Of a DNA stretch of 64,000 bases, positions 20,338 through 28,536 are shown piece by piece. The position numbers were made by a program, and so were the translations under genes. The stretch is from contig CALEZI010000179.1 of the NCBI GenBank assembly GCA_937928755.1, forward strand, positions 24,533-88,532. The letters are read 5' to 3'. Source of the stretch: an uncultured Rhodanobacteraceae bacterium (lineage in GTDB: Bacteria; Pseudomonadota; Gammaproteobacteria; Xanthomonadales; SZUA-5). Every line of letters begins with the position of its first letter. Positions within the stretch are counted from its first letter, which is position 1. The notes below the pieces were generated by a model that had not been told where the DNA came from, made no database searches, and saw only the letters and a list, made by a program, of their open reading frames with translations.

Positions 20338-22014
20338 ATGAAAGTCATGGCGAACAACGATCCAACTGCGGGCGGTCCCTACAACATCGTCTTCATCCTG
20401 ACCGACCAGGAACGACATTTCCGCGCGGGCGAACTGCCTGGCGATTACCGCCTGCCGGCGCACGAGCGACTGGCGCAGCGTGGCATCGTGTTCGAGAACC
20501 ACCGCATCAATTCCTGCGTGTGCACCTCCTCGCGCTCGGTGATCTACACCGGACGCCATATCCAGCAGACGCGCATGTTCGACAACACGAACTTCCCGTG
20601 GATGCAGAGCATGTCGACCGACATCAAGACGCTCGGGCACATGCTGCGCGAGGCCGGCTACTACACGGCCTACAAGGGCAAATGGCACCTGACGCGCGAG
20701 TTCGAGACCGAAAACAAGCTCGACGCGCCGACCCGGATCTTCACCCAGGAGATGGAGGCCTACGGCTTTTCCGATTACCTCGGCATCGGCGACATCATTG
20801 CCCACACCCAGGGCGGCTATCTGCACGACGGCATGATCGCCGCCGCCGCGGCCAGCTGGCTGCGCGGCAAGGGCGCCGAGTTGACGCAGCAACAGAAGCC
20901 GTGGTTCCTGGCGGTCAACCTCGTCAACCCGCACGATGTGATGTTCTACAACACCGACGAGCCCGGTGAGCCAGTGCAGGGCGCAAACGCGCTGAGCCAC
21001 CTGGCCGGCGACCCGCCGCACGCGATCTACGCCAAGCAGTGGGATTTCGAGCTGCCGCAGAGTTTCTCGCAGGCCATCGATGCGCCTGGCCGCCCGGCCG
21101 CGCATACCGACCACACCCTCGGCAACGACGCGATGACCGGGCCGATCCCGGTGAACGAGCAGTGGCGCTGGCGCAAGCGCCACAACTTCTATTTGAACGC
21201 GCTGCGCGACGTCGATCGCCACATCATGACGGTGCTCGACGAACTGGAAGACCGCGGGCTGCTGGAAAACACCATCGTCATCCTGACCGCGGACCACGGC
21301 GAACTTGGCGGCGCGCACCAGATGACCGGCAAGGGCGCCACCTCCTATCGCGAGCAGAACAACGTGCCGCTGATCGTGGCGCACCCGGCCTACGCGGGCG
21401 GCAAGCGTTGCCACGCCGTGACCACGCACCTCGACCTCGCGCCGACGCTGATTGCGCTGACCAACGCCAGCGCGGAGCAAAAGGCGGCGATCGCCGGGGA
21501 CCTTCCGGGCAAGGACTTCTCGTCGGTGCTCGCAGCGCCGGAGCAGGCGGATATCGCTACGGTCCGCGACGGCCAGCTCTATTGCTTCAACATGTTCGCC
21601 TCGTTGGACGGCAACTTCCTGCTGAAGGCGCGCGATCTGTTGAAACAGGGCGGACCGGCGAAGCTCAAGGAAGCCGGCATCCACCCGGACATGATGAAGC
21701 GCGGCGCCATCCGCAGCGTGTTCGACGGCCGCTACCAGTTCACCCGCTACTACTCGCCCAAGCAGCACAACCGCCCGACCACGCTCGAAGAGTTGTTCGA
21801 ATTCAACGACGTCGAGCTGTTCGACCACCAGAACGATCCGCTCGAACTCGACAACCTGGCGCAGGACCGGGAGAAAAACGCCGACCTGCTGCTGGCGATG
21901 AATGCCAAGCTCAACCGGTTGATCGACGAAGAAGTCGGCGAGGACGTCGGCCAGATGCTGCCTGGCGGCGTCGATGGCGGCTGGGTGGCAACACCGGCCG
22001 TGCATGACTTGTAA
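20338..22014 (+). CDS. Sulfatase, cysteine type
   Basis: A 558-residue alkaline-phosphatase-fold sulfatase. The formylglycine motif is Cys62-T-S-S-R66, followed by SVIYTGRH. Metal ligands include the Asp in LTDQE near residue 23 and ADHGE in the second half. There is no signal peptide (MKVMANNDPTAGGPYNIVFI), so the enzyme appears cytoplasmic, which is unusual for sulfatases. The active-site Cys must be converted to formylglycine; the anSME-type maturase encoded 415 bp downstream can do this. Substrate cannot be inferred. It may equally act on phosphonates or choline esters, as some relatives do. Confidence 0.88.
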   Translation: MKVMANNDPTAGGPYNIVFILTDQERHFRAGELPGDYRLPAHERLAQRGIVFENHRINSCVCTSSRSVIYTGRHIQQTRMFDNTNFPWMQSMSTDIKTLGHMLREAGYYTAYKGKWHLTREFETENKLDAPTRIFTQEMEAYGFSDYLGIGDIIAHTQGGYLHDGMIAAAAASWLRGKGAELTQQQKPWFLAVNLVNPHDVMFYNTDEPGEPVQGANALSHLAGDPPHAIYAKQWDFELPQSFSQAIDAPGRPAAHTDHTLGNDAMTGPIPVNEQWRWRKRHNFYLNALRDVDRHIMTVLDELEDRGLLENTIVILTADHGELGGAHQMTGKGATSYREQNNVPLIVAHPAYAGGKRCHAVTTHLDLAPTLIALTNASAEQKAAIAGDLPGKDFSSVLAAPEQADIATVRDGQLYCFNMFASLDGNFLLKARDLLKQGGPAKLKEAGIHPDMMKRGAIRSVFDGRYQFTRYYSPKQHNRPTTLEELFEFNDVELFDHQNDPLELDNLAQDREKNADLLLAMNAKLNRLIDEEVGEDVGQMLPGGVDGGWVATPAVHDL

Positions 22015-22121
22015 GCGTCGCGGTCGGCACGGGCGGTGCGCTTGTTCGCGCATCGAACGGGATGGGACGTTTGCTCCGATCGGCACCCCGGAAGTACTGA
22101 TCAGCGGGGCGCCGCTTTTGG

Positions 22122-22144
22122 TGGGTTCGGACTTGTCCGAACGC
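22122..22144. repeat. 23-bp palindromic element (copy 2, variant stem)
   Basis: Contains TTCGGACTTGTCCGAA, the inverted-orientation form. Relative to the GTCCAGAC version the stem has C-to-T and A-to-G changes matched on the other arm. The outer CCCA/GCG flanks are conserved. Confidence 0.75.
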
Positions 22145-22214
22145 TCTTGCTTTGGCCTTCGGACCCAATGTGCGGCAAACCCTGAGCGCGCCACTGCAAA
22201 CAGCAACCGCAACA

Positions 22215-22237
22215 GCGTTCGGACAAGTCCGAACCCA
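22215..22237. repeat. 23-bp palindromic element (copy 3, variant stem)
   Basis: Contains TTCGGACAAGTCCGAA followed by CCCA, the opposite orientation to the copy at 22122. The two copies enclose about 70 bp and could fold as one larger hairpin. Confidence 0.75.
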
Positions 22238-22334
22238 CGAAAGCGGTGCATCGTTGCCGATCAATGTCTTACGATACGTTCGGTGAGTCCCGGTCGCCCC
22301 GCCCCTGTTGGTGCGCTTATTCGCGCACCGAACC

Positions 22335-22388
22335 TGTGGGAGCGGATTTACTCCGCGAAAGCTCTCGCGGAGTAAATCCGCTCCCACA
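22335..22388. repeat. 54-bp perfect hairpin repeat
   Basis: Two exactly complementary 24-nt arms starting TGTGGGAGCGGATTTACTCC surround a 6-nt loop AAGCTC. TGTGGGAGCGG-type repeats are widespread intergenic elements in Pseudomonas and Xanthomonadales. No T-tract follows on either strand, so it is not a standard terminator. Confidence 0.85.
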
Positions 22389-22429
22389 TCTAAATCAACA
22401 ACTTCCGGTAGCCGTGACGGGACTCCCCA

Positions 22430-23695
22430 ATGCCCACCATAGCCCCGCACTTCCACCTGCTCGCCAAACCCGCGGGCGCGGCCTGCAATCTTGGCTGCAA
22501 GTACTGCTTTTTCCTGTCGAAAGAAAATCTCTACGGCGAACGCGAAAGTCCGTTGATGGACGACGCGATGCTGGAGACGCACATCCGGCAACTGATGCAC
22601 GCATCGCCCGGCCCGCAGGTGGACGTTGCCTGGCAGGGCGGCGAACCGATGTTGCGCGGCCTGGACTTCTTCAAGCGCTCGATTGAACTGGCCGAGCGCT
22701 ACCGGCAGCCGCGCCACCGGACGGTGCTGCACACGATGCAGACCAATGGCACGCTGATCGACGATGAATGGGCTGCCTTCTTCAAGCAGCACAATTACCT
22801 GATCGGCCTCAGCATCGACGGCCCGCGCGAACTGCATGATGCCTTTCGCATCAACCGCCGCGGCGGCGGCAGTTTCGACGAGGTGATCCGCGGCTGGAAC
22901 CTGCTGCGCCAGCATGAGGTCGACGTCAACATCCTGTGCACCATTCACGCCGCCAACGCCGGACACCCGCTCGAGGTCTACCGCTACTTCCGCGACGAGC
23001 TCGGCGCGCGCTACATCCAGTTGATCCCGATCGTCGAACGCGCCACGCCGGAGACCATCGCTTACGCCAATCAGGGCTGGGGCGGCCACCGTGGGAGCGA
23101 TCGCCCGCTGTACAAACAGGAAGGCAGTCTGGTGACCGAGCGTAGCGTGACTGCAGCGCAGTTCGGCAACTTCCTCAACCAGGTCTTCGACGAATGGGTG
23201 CAGCGCGATGTCGGCAACGTCTATGTGACGACCTTCGACGTCGCCCTCGGCAGCTGGATGGGCCAGCACAATTCCTGCGTGGTATCGCCGACCTGCGGCA
23301 ACGCGCTGGCACTGGAGCACAATGGAGACGTCTATTCCTGCGACCATTTCGTCGAGCCGGTGCATCGACTCGGCAACCTCCGCGACGCACCACTGCAGGC
23401 GCTGGTGACCTCCGAGCAGCAGCGCCGTTTCGGCCAGAACAAGTTCGACACCTTGCCCCGCTACTGCAAGGAGTGCCCGGTGCTGTTCGCCTGCTACGGC
23501 GAGTGCCCGCGCAACCGATTCATCGACACACCCGACGGCGAGCCCGGCCTCAACTACCTGTGCGCCGGCTACAAGGCCTTCTTCACACACATCGCTCCGG
23601 CGATGGAGACCATGGCGGACCTGATCCGTCAGGGACGCTATGCGGACGAGATCATGTCGTTGCCCGCAGCGACCGGAGCAGAAGCTGCCGGTTGA
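22430..23695 (+). CDS. Anaerobic sulfatase-maturating enzyme (radical SAM/SPASM)
   Basis: A 421-residue radical SAM enzyme that oxidises the sulfatase active-site Cys to formylglycine. The cluster motif CNLGCKYC gives Cys19, Cys23 and Cys26. The C-terminal SPASM region has a seven-plus cysteine set (CVVSPTCGNALALEHNGDVYSC and CKECPVLFACYGECPRNRF) for two auxiliary clusters. Length and motifs match anSME proteins. It is flanked by two Cys-type sulfatases on the same strand, its obvious substrates. Despite the family name, it need not imply anaerobic growth. Confidence 0.93.
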   Translation: MPTIAPHFHLLAKPAGAACNLGCKYCFFLSKENLYGERESPLMDDAMLETHIRQLMHASPGPQVDVAWQGGEPMLRGLDFFKRSIELAERYRQPRHRTVLHTMQTNGTLIDDEWAAFFKQHNYLIGLSIDGPRELHDAFRINRRGGGSFDEVIRGWNLLRQHEVDVNILCTIHAANAGHPLEVYRYFRDELGARYIQLIPIVERATPETIAYANQGWGGHRGSDRPLYKQEGSLVTERSVTAAQFGNFLNQVFDEWVQRDVGNVYVTTFDVALGSWMGQHNSCVVSPTCGNALALEHNGDVYSCDHFVEPVHRLGNLRDAPLQALVTSEQQRRFGQNKFDTLPRYCKECPVLFACYGECPRNRFIDTPDGEPGLNYLCAGYKAFFTHIAPAMETMADLIRQGRYADEIMSLPAATGAEAAG

Positions 23696-23801
23696 CCGTC
23701 GGGTCGCTGCTTGCCGAACGTTGCCCGGTGTGCGGCGCCAGTCGCACACCGGGCTACGCGCTCGTTGTTTCATCGATCGCGGGAAAGCCCCGCACCCCCA
23801 G

Positions 23802-23819
23802 GTTGCCCCAAGGTCCCAT
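23802..23819. promoter_or_regulatory. Regulon half-site G (upstream of second sulfatase)
   Basis: GTTGCCC-CAAG-GTCCCAT: only the right half matches the consensus. The wider sequence GGTTGCCCCAAGGTCCCAT (23801-23819) closely resembles site H at 27534-27552, so G and H form a subclass. It lies about 135 bp upstream of the sulfatase start. Confidence 0.4.
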
Positions 23820-23953
23820 AGGACCGTCCTCCTGCGGCGCCGATGATGCGGGGAAGGGTGTTCGTGCCGCTTCGACCGGTTGTTCCCTGAGCCGTGCACC
23901 TTCGACTTCGTGGCGCTTCTCCCTGCGCCACATCCACACGGAGATGCAAGTCC

Positions 23954-26317
23954 ATGAACAGCACAGACAAGAAGCCGCGCTCGCACCTGCCGATGCGCAA
24001 TACGGTCCCGGCCCGCTTCATCCCGTACGATGCGAAAGACCCGGACATGGTGAAAACACCGATCGAGCAGTTGCGGCCGCCCGAAGGCGCGCCCAATGTG
24101 CTGATCGTGTTGATCGACGACTGCGGCTTCGGCGCTTCCAGCGCTTTCGGCGGTCCGATCGCCACGCCGGCGGCGGAAAAACTGGCCGCGGGTGGGCTCA
24201 AGTACAACCGCTTCCACACCACGGCGATTTGCTCGGCGACGCGCCAGGCGCTGCTGACTGGCCGCAACCACCACAACGCCGGCATGGCCGGCATCACCGA
24301 AATCGCCACCGGCCAGCCGGGCTATTGCTCGGTGCTGCCCAACTCGATGTCGCCGCTGGCCAAGACACTCAAGCTCAACGGCTACAACACGGCGCAGTTC
24401 GGCAAGTGCCATGAAGTGCCGGTGTGGCAGTCGAGTCCGGTGGGTCCGTTCGACCAGTGGCCGACCGGTGGCGGCGGCTTCGAATACTTCTACGGCTTCA
24501 TCGGTGGCGAAGCCCACCAGTGGTATCCGTCGCTGTACCAGGGCACCACGCCGATCGAGGCGCCGAAGACACCCGAAGAGGGTTACCACTTGATGGAAGA
24601 CATGGCCGATCGTGCCATCGCCTGGATCCAGCAACAGAAGGCGCTGGCGCCCGACAAGCCGTTCTTCGCCTACTTCGCGCCGGGCGCGACGCATGCGCCG
24701 CACCACGTGGCCAAGGAATGGGCGGACAAGTACAAGGGCAAGTTCGACGCCGGCTGGGACCAGCTGCGCGAGGAAACCTTTGCGCGTCAGAAGAAGCTCG
24801 GCGTGATCCCGGCCGACTGCGAGCTGACCCCGCGGCCGAAGGATGTCCCCGCCTGGGACGATATGCCGGACGAGTTCAAGCCGGTGCTGCGTCGCCAGAT
24901 GGAGGTCTACGCCGGCTTCCTGGAGTTCACCGACCATCACGTGGGCCGGCTGTTCGAGACCCTCGAATCCCTCGGCCTGAGCGACAACACGCTGATCTAC
25001 TACATCATCGGCGACAACGGCGCCTCGGCCGAAGGCTCGTTCAACGGCTGCTACAACGAAATGAGCTACTTCAACGGCCTGCAGGCGCTGGAGACGGCGG
25101 AATACCTGACCGAGCGCCTCGATAAGCTCGGCGGTCCCGAGTCCTACAACCACTTCGCCGTGGGCTGGGCGCACGCGATGAACACGCCATATCAGTGGAC
25201 CAAGCAGGTGGCTTCGCACTGGGGCGGCACCCGCAACGGCACCATCGTGCATTGGCCGAAGGGCATCCAGGCCAAGGGCGAGCAGCGCACCCAGTTCGCG
25301 CACGTCATCGACGTGGCGCCGACCATCCTCGAGGCGGCAGGCATCCCCGAGCCGGTCTCGGTGGACGGTATCACGCAGGATCCGATCGACGGCGTCAGCA
25401 TGCTCAGCACCTTCAACGACGCCAGCGCGCCCGAGGTTCACGACACCCAGTACTTCGAGGTGATGGGCAACCGCGCGATCTACCACAAGGGCTGGACTGC
25501 GGTCACCAAGCACTACACCCCGTGGATCCAGGGCCCGCGCATCCCGCTCGACGACGATTTGTGGGAGCTCTACAACACCAACACCGACTGGAGCCAGGCG
25601 CGCGATCTGGCCAAGGAAATGCCCGAAAAGCTGCGCGAGATGCAACGCCTGTTCATCATCGAGGCAACGCGCTACAAGGTGCTGCCGCTCGACGACCGCA
25701 TGTTCGAGAAGATCAATCCCGACACCGCCGGTCGTCCGGTGCTGATCAAGGGCAAGACTCAGCTACTCGCCGGCGGCATGACCCATCTCTCCGAAAACTG
25801 CGTCCTCAACGTCAAGAACAAGTCGCACTCGGTCACTGCCAATATCGTGGTGCCGGAGGGCGGGGCCAGGGGCGTGATCATTGCCCAGGGCGCCGACATC
25901 GGCGGCTGGGTGCTTTACGTCCACAACGGCAAATTCAAGTACTGCTACAACTGGGGCGGCTACAAGCACTTCATGGTCGAGGGTGCGACGCTGCTGGCGC
26001 CGGGCGAGCACCAGGTGCGCATGGAGTTCGCCTATGACGGTGGTGGCCTCGGCAAGGGCGGTATGGCCACGTTGTACGTGGACGGCAACAAGGACGGCGA
26101 GGGCCGGATCGACGCGACGCTGGCGATGATCTTCTCGGCCGACGATGGCCTCGATGTCGGCATGGACGGTGGCTCGGCCATTTCGCCGGACTACAAGGCC
26201 GGCGACAACGCCTATAACGGCAAGGTCAAGGGCGTGCTGATCTCGATCGAAGAGGACGATGGCAAGCACGTCGTCGACCCGGCGGACGCCATTCGCATGG
26301 CGATGGCGCGGCAGTAA
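23954..26317 (+). CDS. Arylsulfatase, cysteine type, with C-terminal extension
   Basis: A 787-residue sulfatase. The formylglycine motif is Cys93-S-A-T-R97 followed by QALLTGRNH. Metal site residues include DDCGFG near 55-60 and DNGA near residues 353-358. A beta-rich C-terminal region of about 200 residues (from GKTQLLAGGMTHL to the end) contains VPEGGARGVIIAQGADIGGWVLYVHNG. No signal peptide is visible, as for the first sulfatase. I chose the ATG at 23954 (MNSTDKK); the upstream codons in frame look non-coding. Cleavage of sulfate esters is expected but the substrate is unknown. Confidence 0.9.
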   Translation: MNSTDKKPRSHLPMRNTVPARFIPYDAKDPDMVKTPIEQLRPPEGAPNVLIVLIDDCGFGASSAFGGPIATPAAEKLAAGGLKYNRFHTTAICSATRQALLTGRNHHNAGMAGITEIATGQPGYCSVLPNSMSPLAKTLKLNGYNTAQFGKCHEVPVWQSSPVGPFDQWPTGGGGFEYFYGFIGGEAHQWYPSLYQGTTPIEAPKTPEEGYHLMEDMADRAIAWIQQQKALAPDKPFFAYFAPGATHAPHHVAKEWADKYKGKFDAGWDQLREETFARQKKLGVIPADCELTPRPKDVPAWDDMPDEFKPVLRRQMEVYAGFLEFTDHHVGRLFETLESLGLSDNTLIYYIIGDNGASAEGSFNGCYNEMSYFNGLQALETAEYLTERLDKLGGPESYNHFAVGWAHAMNTPYQWTKQVASHWGGTRNGTIVHWPKGIQAKGEQRTQFAHVIDVAPTILEAAGIPEPVSVDGITQDPIDGVSMLSTFNDASAPEVHDTQYFEVMGNRAIYHKGWTAVTKHYTPWIQGPRIPLDDDLWELYNTNTDWSQARDLAKEMPEKLREMQRLFIIEATRYKVLPLDDRMFEKINPDTAGRPVLIKGKTQLLAGGMTHLSENCVLNVKNKSHSVTANIVVPEGGARGVIIAQGADIGGWVLYVHNGKFKYCYNWGGYKHFMVEGATLLAPGEHQVRMEFAYDGGGLGKGGMATLYVDGNKDGEGRIDATLAMIFSADDGLDVGMDGGSAISPDYKAGDNAYNGKVKGVLISIEEDDGKHVVDPADAIRMAMARQ

Positions 26318-26778
26318 GCCCGAAACCGGACCGGCGGCCCGTGTGGGCTGCCGGCCCCGGTCTGCATGGTGTCGCGTTTGCAGACGTTTCAGTCGGCGAA
26401 CTGGGTGGGGCGCTGACGTACCTGCGGGCCACCACCTCACGTAGGCCGAGTGTGCGCAGCCTCACCGCGCTCACCGGCGCTCTTTCGCACGCACGAAATG
26501 CGCCGGGGAACGCGCTTTGGGGTGTGCGGCGCAACCGGAGACAGCGGCGGCGCGTACCCGCGGCCTACCGCCGGGCGTAGGCCGAGTGTGCGCAGCGTCA
26601 CCGCGCTCACCGGCGTTCCTTCGCACGCACGAAAAGCGCCGGCGAACGCGCTTTTGGGGGCGCGCGGCACGGCCCGAGATTTTGGGCGGCGCGTACCCGC
26701 GGCCTACGCCGGCCGTGGCCCGACCGCGTAGGCCGAGCGTGCGCGGCTTCATCGCGCTCGCCGGCGCTCTGGGCGCGG
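26318..26778. repeat. REP-type repeat cluster upstream of RAYT gene
   Basis: Three imperfect copies of a unit starting GTAGGCCGAGTGTGCGCAGC occur at 26441, 26577 and 26728 (spacings 136 and 151 bp). Each is followed by a GC-rich hairpin-forming tail (ACCGCGCTCACCGGCG, CGCCGG.GAACGCGC). A fourth copy lies at 27421 on the other side of the transposase gene. No protein gene is supported here. Confidence 0.7.
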
Positions 26779-27336
26779 TCATTCCAGGTCCAGATCGTTG
26801 AGGCTGGGCGGCTCCGCGTGTCCCCAACCGACTGCGTACCACCCCCGTCGGAGGTATCTGGCGTAGGACGAAAACGCATACGCCTCGGGTTCATCGACGA
26901 CGGCGTGCTTGACCGGGTTGTAATGCACATAGTCGAGATGTCGGTGCAAATCGGCTTCGTCGCGAATGATGTGATCGAAAAACCGGTCCTGCCAGATCGC
27001 ACCGCGCCCCAGCCGGCGCCGCACCTTCAGCTTCAGCCGCAGTACGAAGATGCTGAATGATTCCATTTCCCCCAGCACCAAATGCAGATGATCCGGCATC
27101 ACCACATGCGCGTAGACCTTGGCACGCAGTTCGTTGCGGGTTTGCGCCAGGGCTTGAATCACGATGGGTTCGTGTCCACGCAGCAATGGCTGATGCTGCG
27201 CGCAGACGATCGTGAGGAAGACCGGGCGACCCAGGAGCTGATGACGGCGGACATTTCGCATGGCGGCAGCCTGAGCTCGCGCAGATCTGGCGTCTGCAGG
27301 AAATCGCCGCGATCGCTTGTAGGAATTCCGTGACAT
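26779..27336 (-). CDS. REP-associated tyrosine transposase (RAYT)
   Basis: A 185-residue single-strand DNA endonuclease of the Y1/IS200-like HUH class. It has the HUH pair in VVMPDHLHLVL and the catalytic Tyr in LDYVHYNPVKH. RAYTs cut and move REP sequences, and this one is enclosed by GTAGGCCGAG-type REP copies (26441-26747 and 27421-27480). The short length is normal for the family. It appears intact. Confidence 0.88.
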   Translation of the reverse strand: MSRNSYKRSRRFPADARSARAQAAAMRNVRRHQLLGRPVFLTIVCAQHQPLLRGHEPIVIQALAQTRNELRAKVYAHVVMPDHLHLVLGEMESFSIFVLRLKLKVRRRLGRGAIWQDRFFDHIIRDEADLHRHLDYVHYNPVKHAVVDEPEAYAFSSYARYLRRGWYAVGWGHAEPPSLNDLDLE

Positions 27337-27655
27337 CTGAAGAACGCCGGGGAACGCGCTTGGGGAAGCGCGGCACGGTTGCAGTTGACGGCTGCGCGTT
27401 CCCGCGGCCTACCGCCGGGCGTAGGCCGAGTGTGCGCAGCGTCACCGCGCTCACCGGCGCTCTTTCCTCGCTACGGCGGGCGATTGCTTCTCAGGCTCTC
27501 TGTCCGGCCCTTCCGCTACCGCTGGCGCTTCCCGGTTGGGCCAAGGTCCCATGGTCGCCTTCGCTGACGGGCGCCATGCTTCTGATCGTAGTCCAAGTGC
27601 TTGATTGCAGCGTCGCTTGCCGATGCGCAATGCCAAACCGATCAGAGGTTCTGCC
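27337..27655. other. Intergenic region with a REP copy and site H
   Basis: No gene is seen in this 319-bp gap. It carries a partial REP tail (about 27346-27380), a REP head at 27421-27465 and the regulatory half-site H (27535-27552). Confidence 0.6.
27535..27552. promoter_or_regulatory. Regulon half-site H
   Basis: GTTGGGC-CAAG-GTCCCAT, with an exact right half. It shares the longer context GGTTG..CCAAGGTCCCAT with site G. It lies about 104 bp upstream of the barrel gene at 27656; CATGCT occurs 22 nt downstream as a possible -10. Confidence 0.45.
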
Positions 27656-28483
27656 ATGAACGCAACTTCCGCAACGAAAGCGACTTTGTGCGTCGCGCTG
27701 CTGGCCGCCTTAGTCGCCACCGGCGCGGCAGCGCAGGAGCCGGCCGCAACCGGCGCCGACGACGCCGCCGAACTGGCCAAGAAGCTTTCCAATCCGATCG
27801 CCAGCCTGATCAGCGTGCCGCTCAAGTACAGTTGGGACACCGGTATCGGCGGCGACGACCTCGAGCGTTCGACTTTCATCGTGCAGCCGGTGATCCCGTT
27901 CGAGTGGAACGCCGACTGGAACCTGATCACACGCACGATCATTCCCTATGTCGACGCGCAGGCGCCCGGCGGAAGCAACGATGTCTCCGGTACCGGCGAC
28001 ATCCTGCAGAGTTTCTTCTTCTCGCCCAAGGCGCCCACCGCCGGCGGCTGGGTCTGGGGCCTCGGGCCGGTGTTCAGCTATCCGAGCGCCAGCAACGACA
28101 GTCTCGGCAGCGAAAAGTGGAGTGCCGGTCCGACCCTGGTGATGCTCAAGCAGGACAGCGGCTGGACCTGGGGCGTGCTGGCCAATCATCTGTGGTCGTT
28201 CGCCGGCGACGACGACCGCGCCGACGTCAGTGCCACCTTCGTGCAACCGTTCCTGTCCTACGCCACCGCCAGCCACACCACCTGGGGCATCAACAGCGAA
28301 TCCACGTACGACTGGGAAGCCGAGCAGGCGACCGTGCCGATCAACCTGTCCGTCTCGCAATTGCTGCGCTTCGGCAAGCAACCGGTCAGCCTGGGGCTGA
28401 CCTATCGCCATTACGTCGATGCGCCCGCCAACGCACCCGATTGGGGGCTGAGTTTCACGCTGACGCTGCTGTTCCCGAAGTAA
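27656..28483 (+). CDS. Outer-membrane transporter-like beta-barrel protein
   Basis: A 275-residue protein with signal peptide MNATSATKATLCVALLAALVATGAAA. The mature chain is a strand-rich barrel (FIVQPVIPFEWNADWNLITRTIIPYVD, GWVWGLGPVFSYPSAS, WTWGVLANHLWSFAGDDDRADVSATFVQPFLSY) ending SLGLTYRHYVDAPANAPDWGLSFTLTLLFPK. The pattern fits the phenol-degradation MetA-pathway-like or transporter group of outer-membrane proteins, tentatively. The amidohydrolase gene follows after 53 bp, suggesting co-transcription from the site-H promoter. Confidence 0.8.
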   Translation: MNATSATKATLCVALLAALVATGAAAQEPAATGADDAAELAKKLSNPIASLISVPLKYSWDTGIGGDDLERSTFIVQPVIPFEWNADWNLITRTIIPYVDAQAPGGSNDVSGTGDILQSFFFSPKAPTAGGWVWGLGPVFSYPSASNDSLGSEKWSAGPTLVMLKQDSGWTWGVLANHLWSFAGDDDRADVSATFVQPFLSYATASHTTWGINSESTYDWEAEQATVPINLSVSQLLRFGKQPVSLGLTYRHYVDAPANAPDWGLSFTLTLLFPK

Positions 28484-28536
28484 CCGATGCCGAGCGACAA
28501 CCCTTTCAACATCGCCGTTCCAAAGAGGAGAGTCCG

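Larger units (their letters stand above)
22015..22429. other. Repeat-rich intergenic region between sulfatase and maturase
   Basis: No gene is seen in this 415-bp gap. It holds an inverted pair of 23-bp palindromes (22122-22144 and 22215-22237) and a 54-bp perfect hairpin (22335-22388). The maturase ATG follows 41 bp after the hairpin. Confidence 0.7.

Noticed and set aside
21911..25645. 1244-codon ORF antisense to the sulfatases and maturase
   Set aside because: The plus-strand genes show catalytic motifs and starts; this ORF is a GC-rich shadow without recognisable domains.
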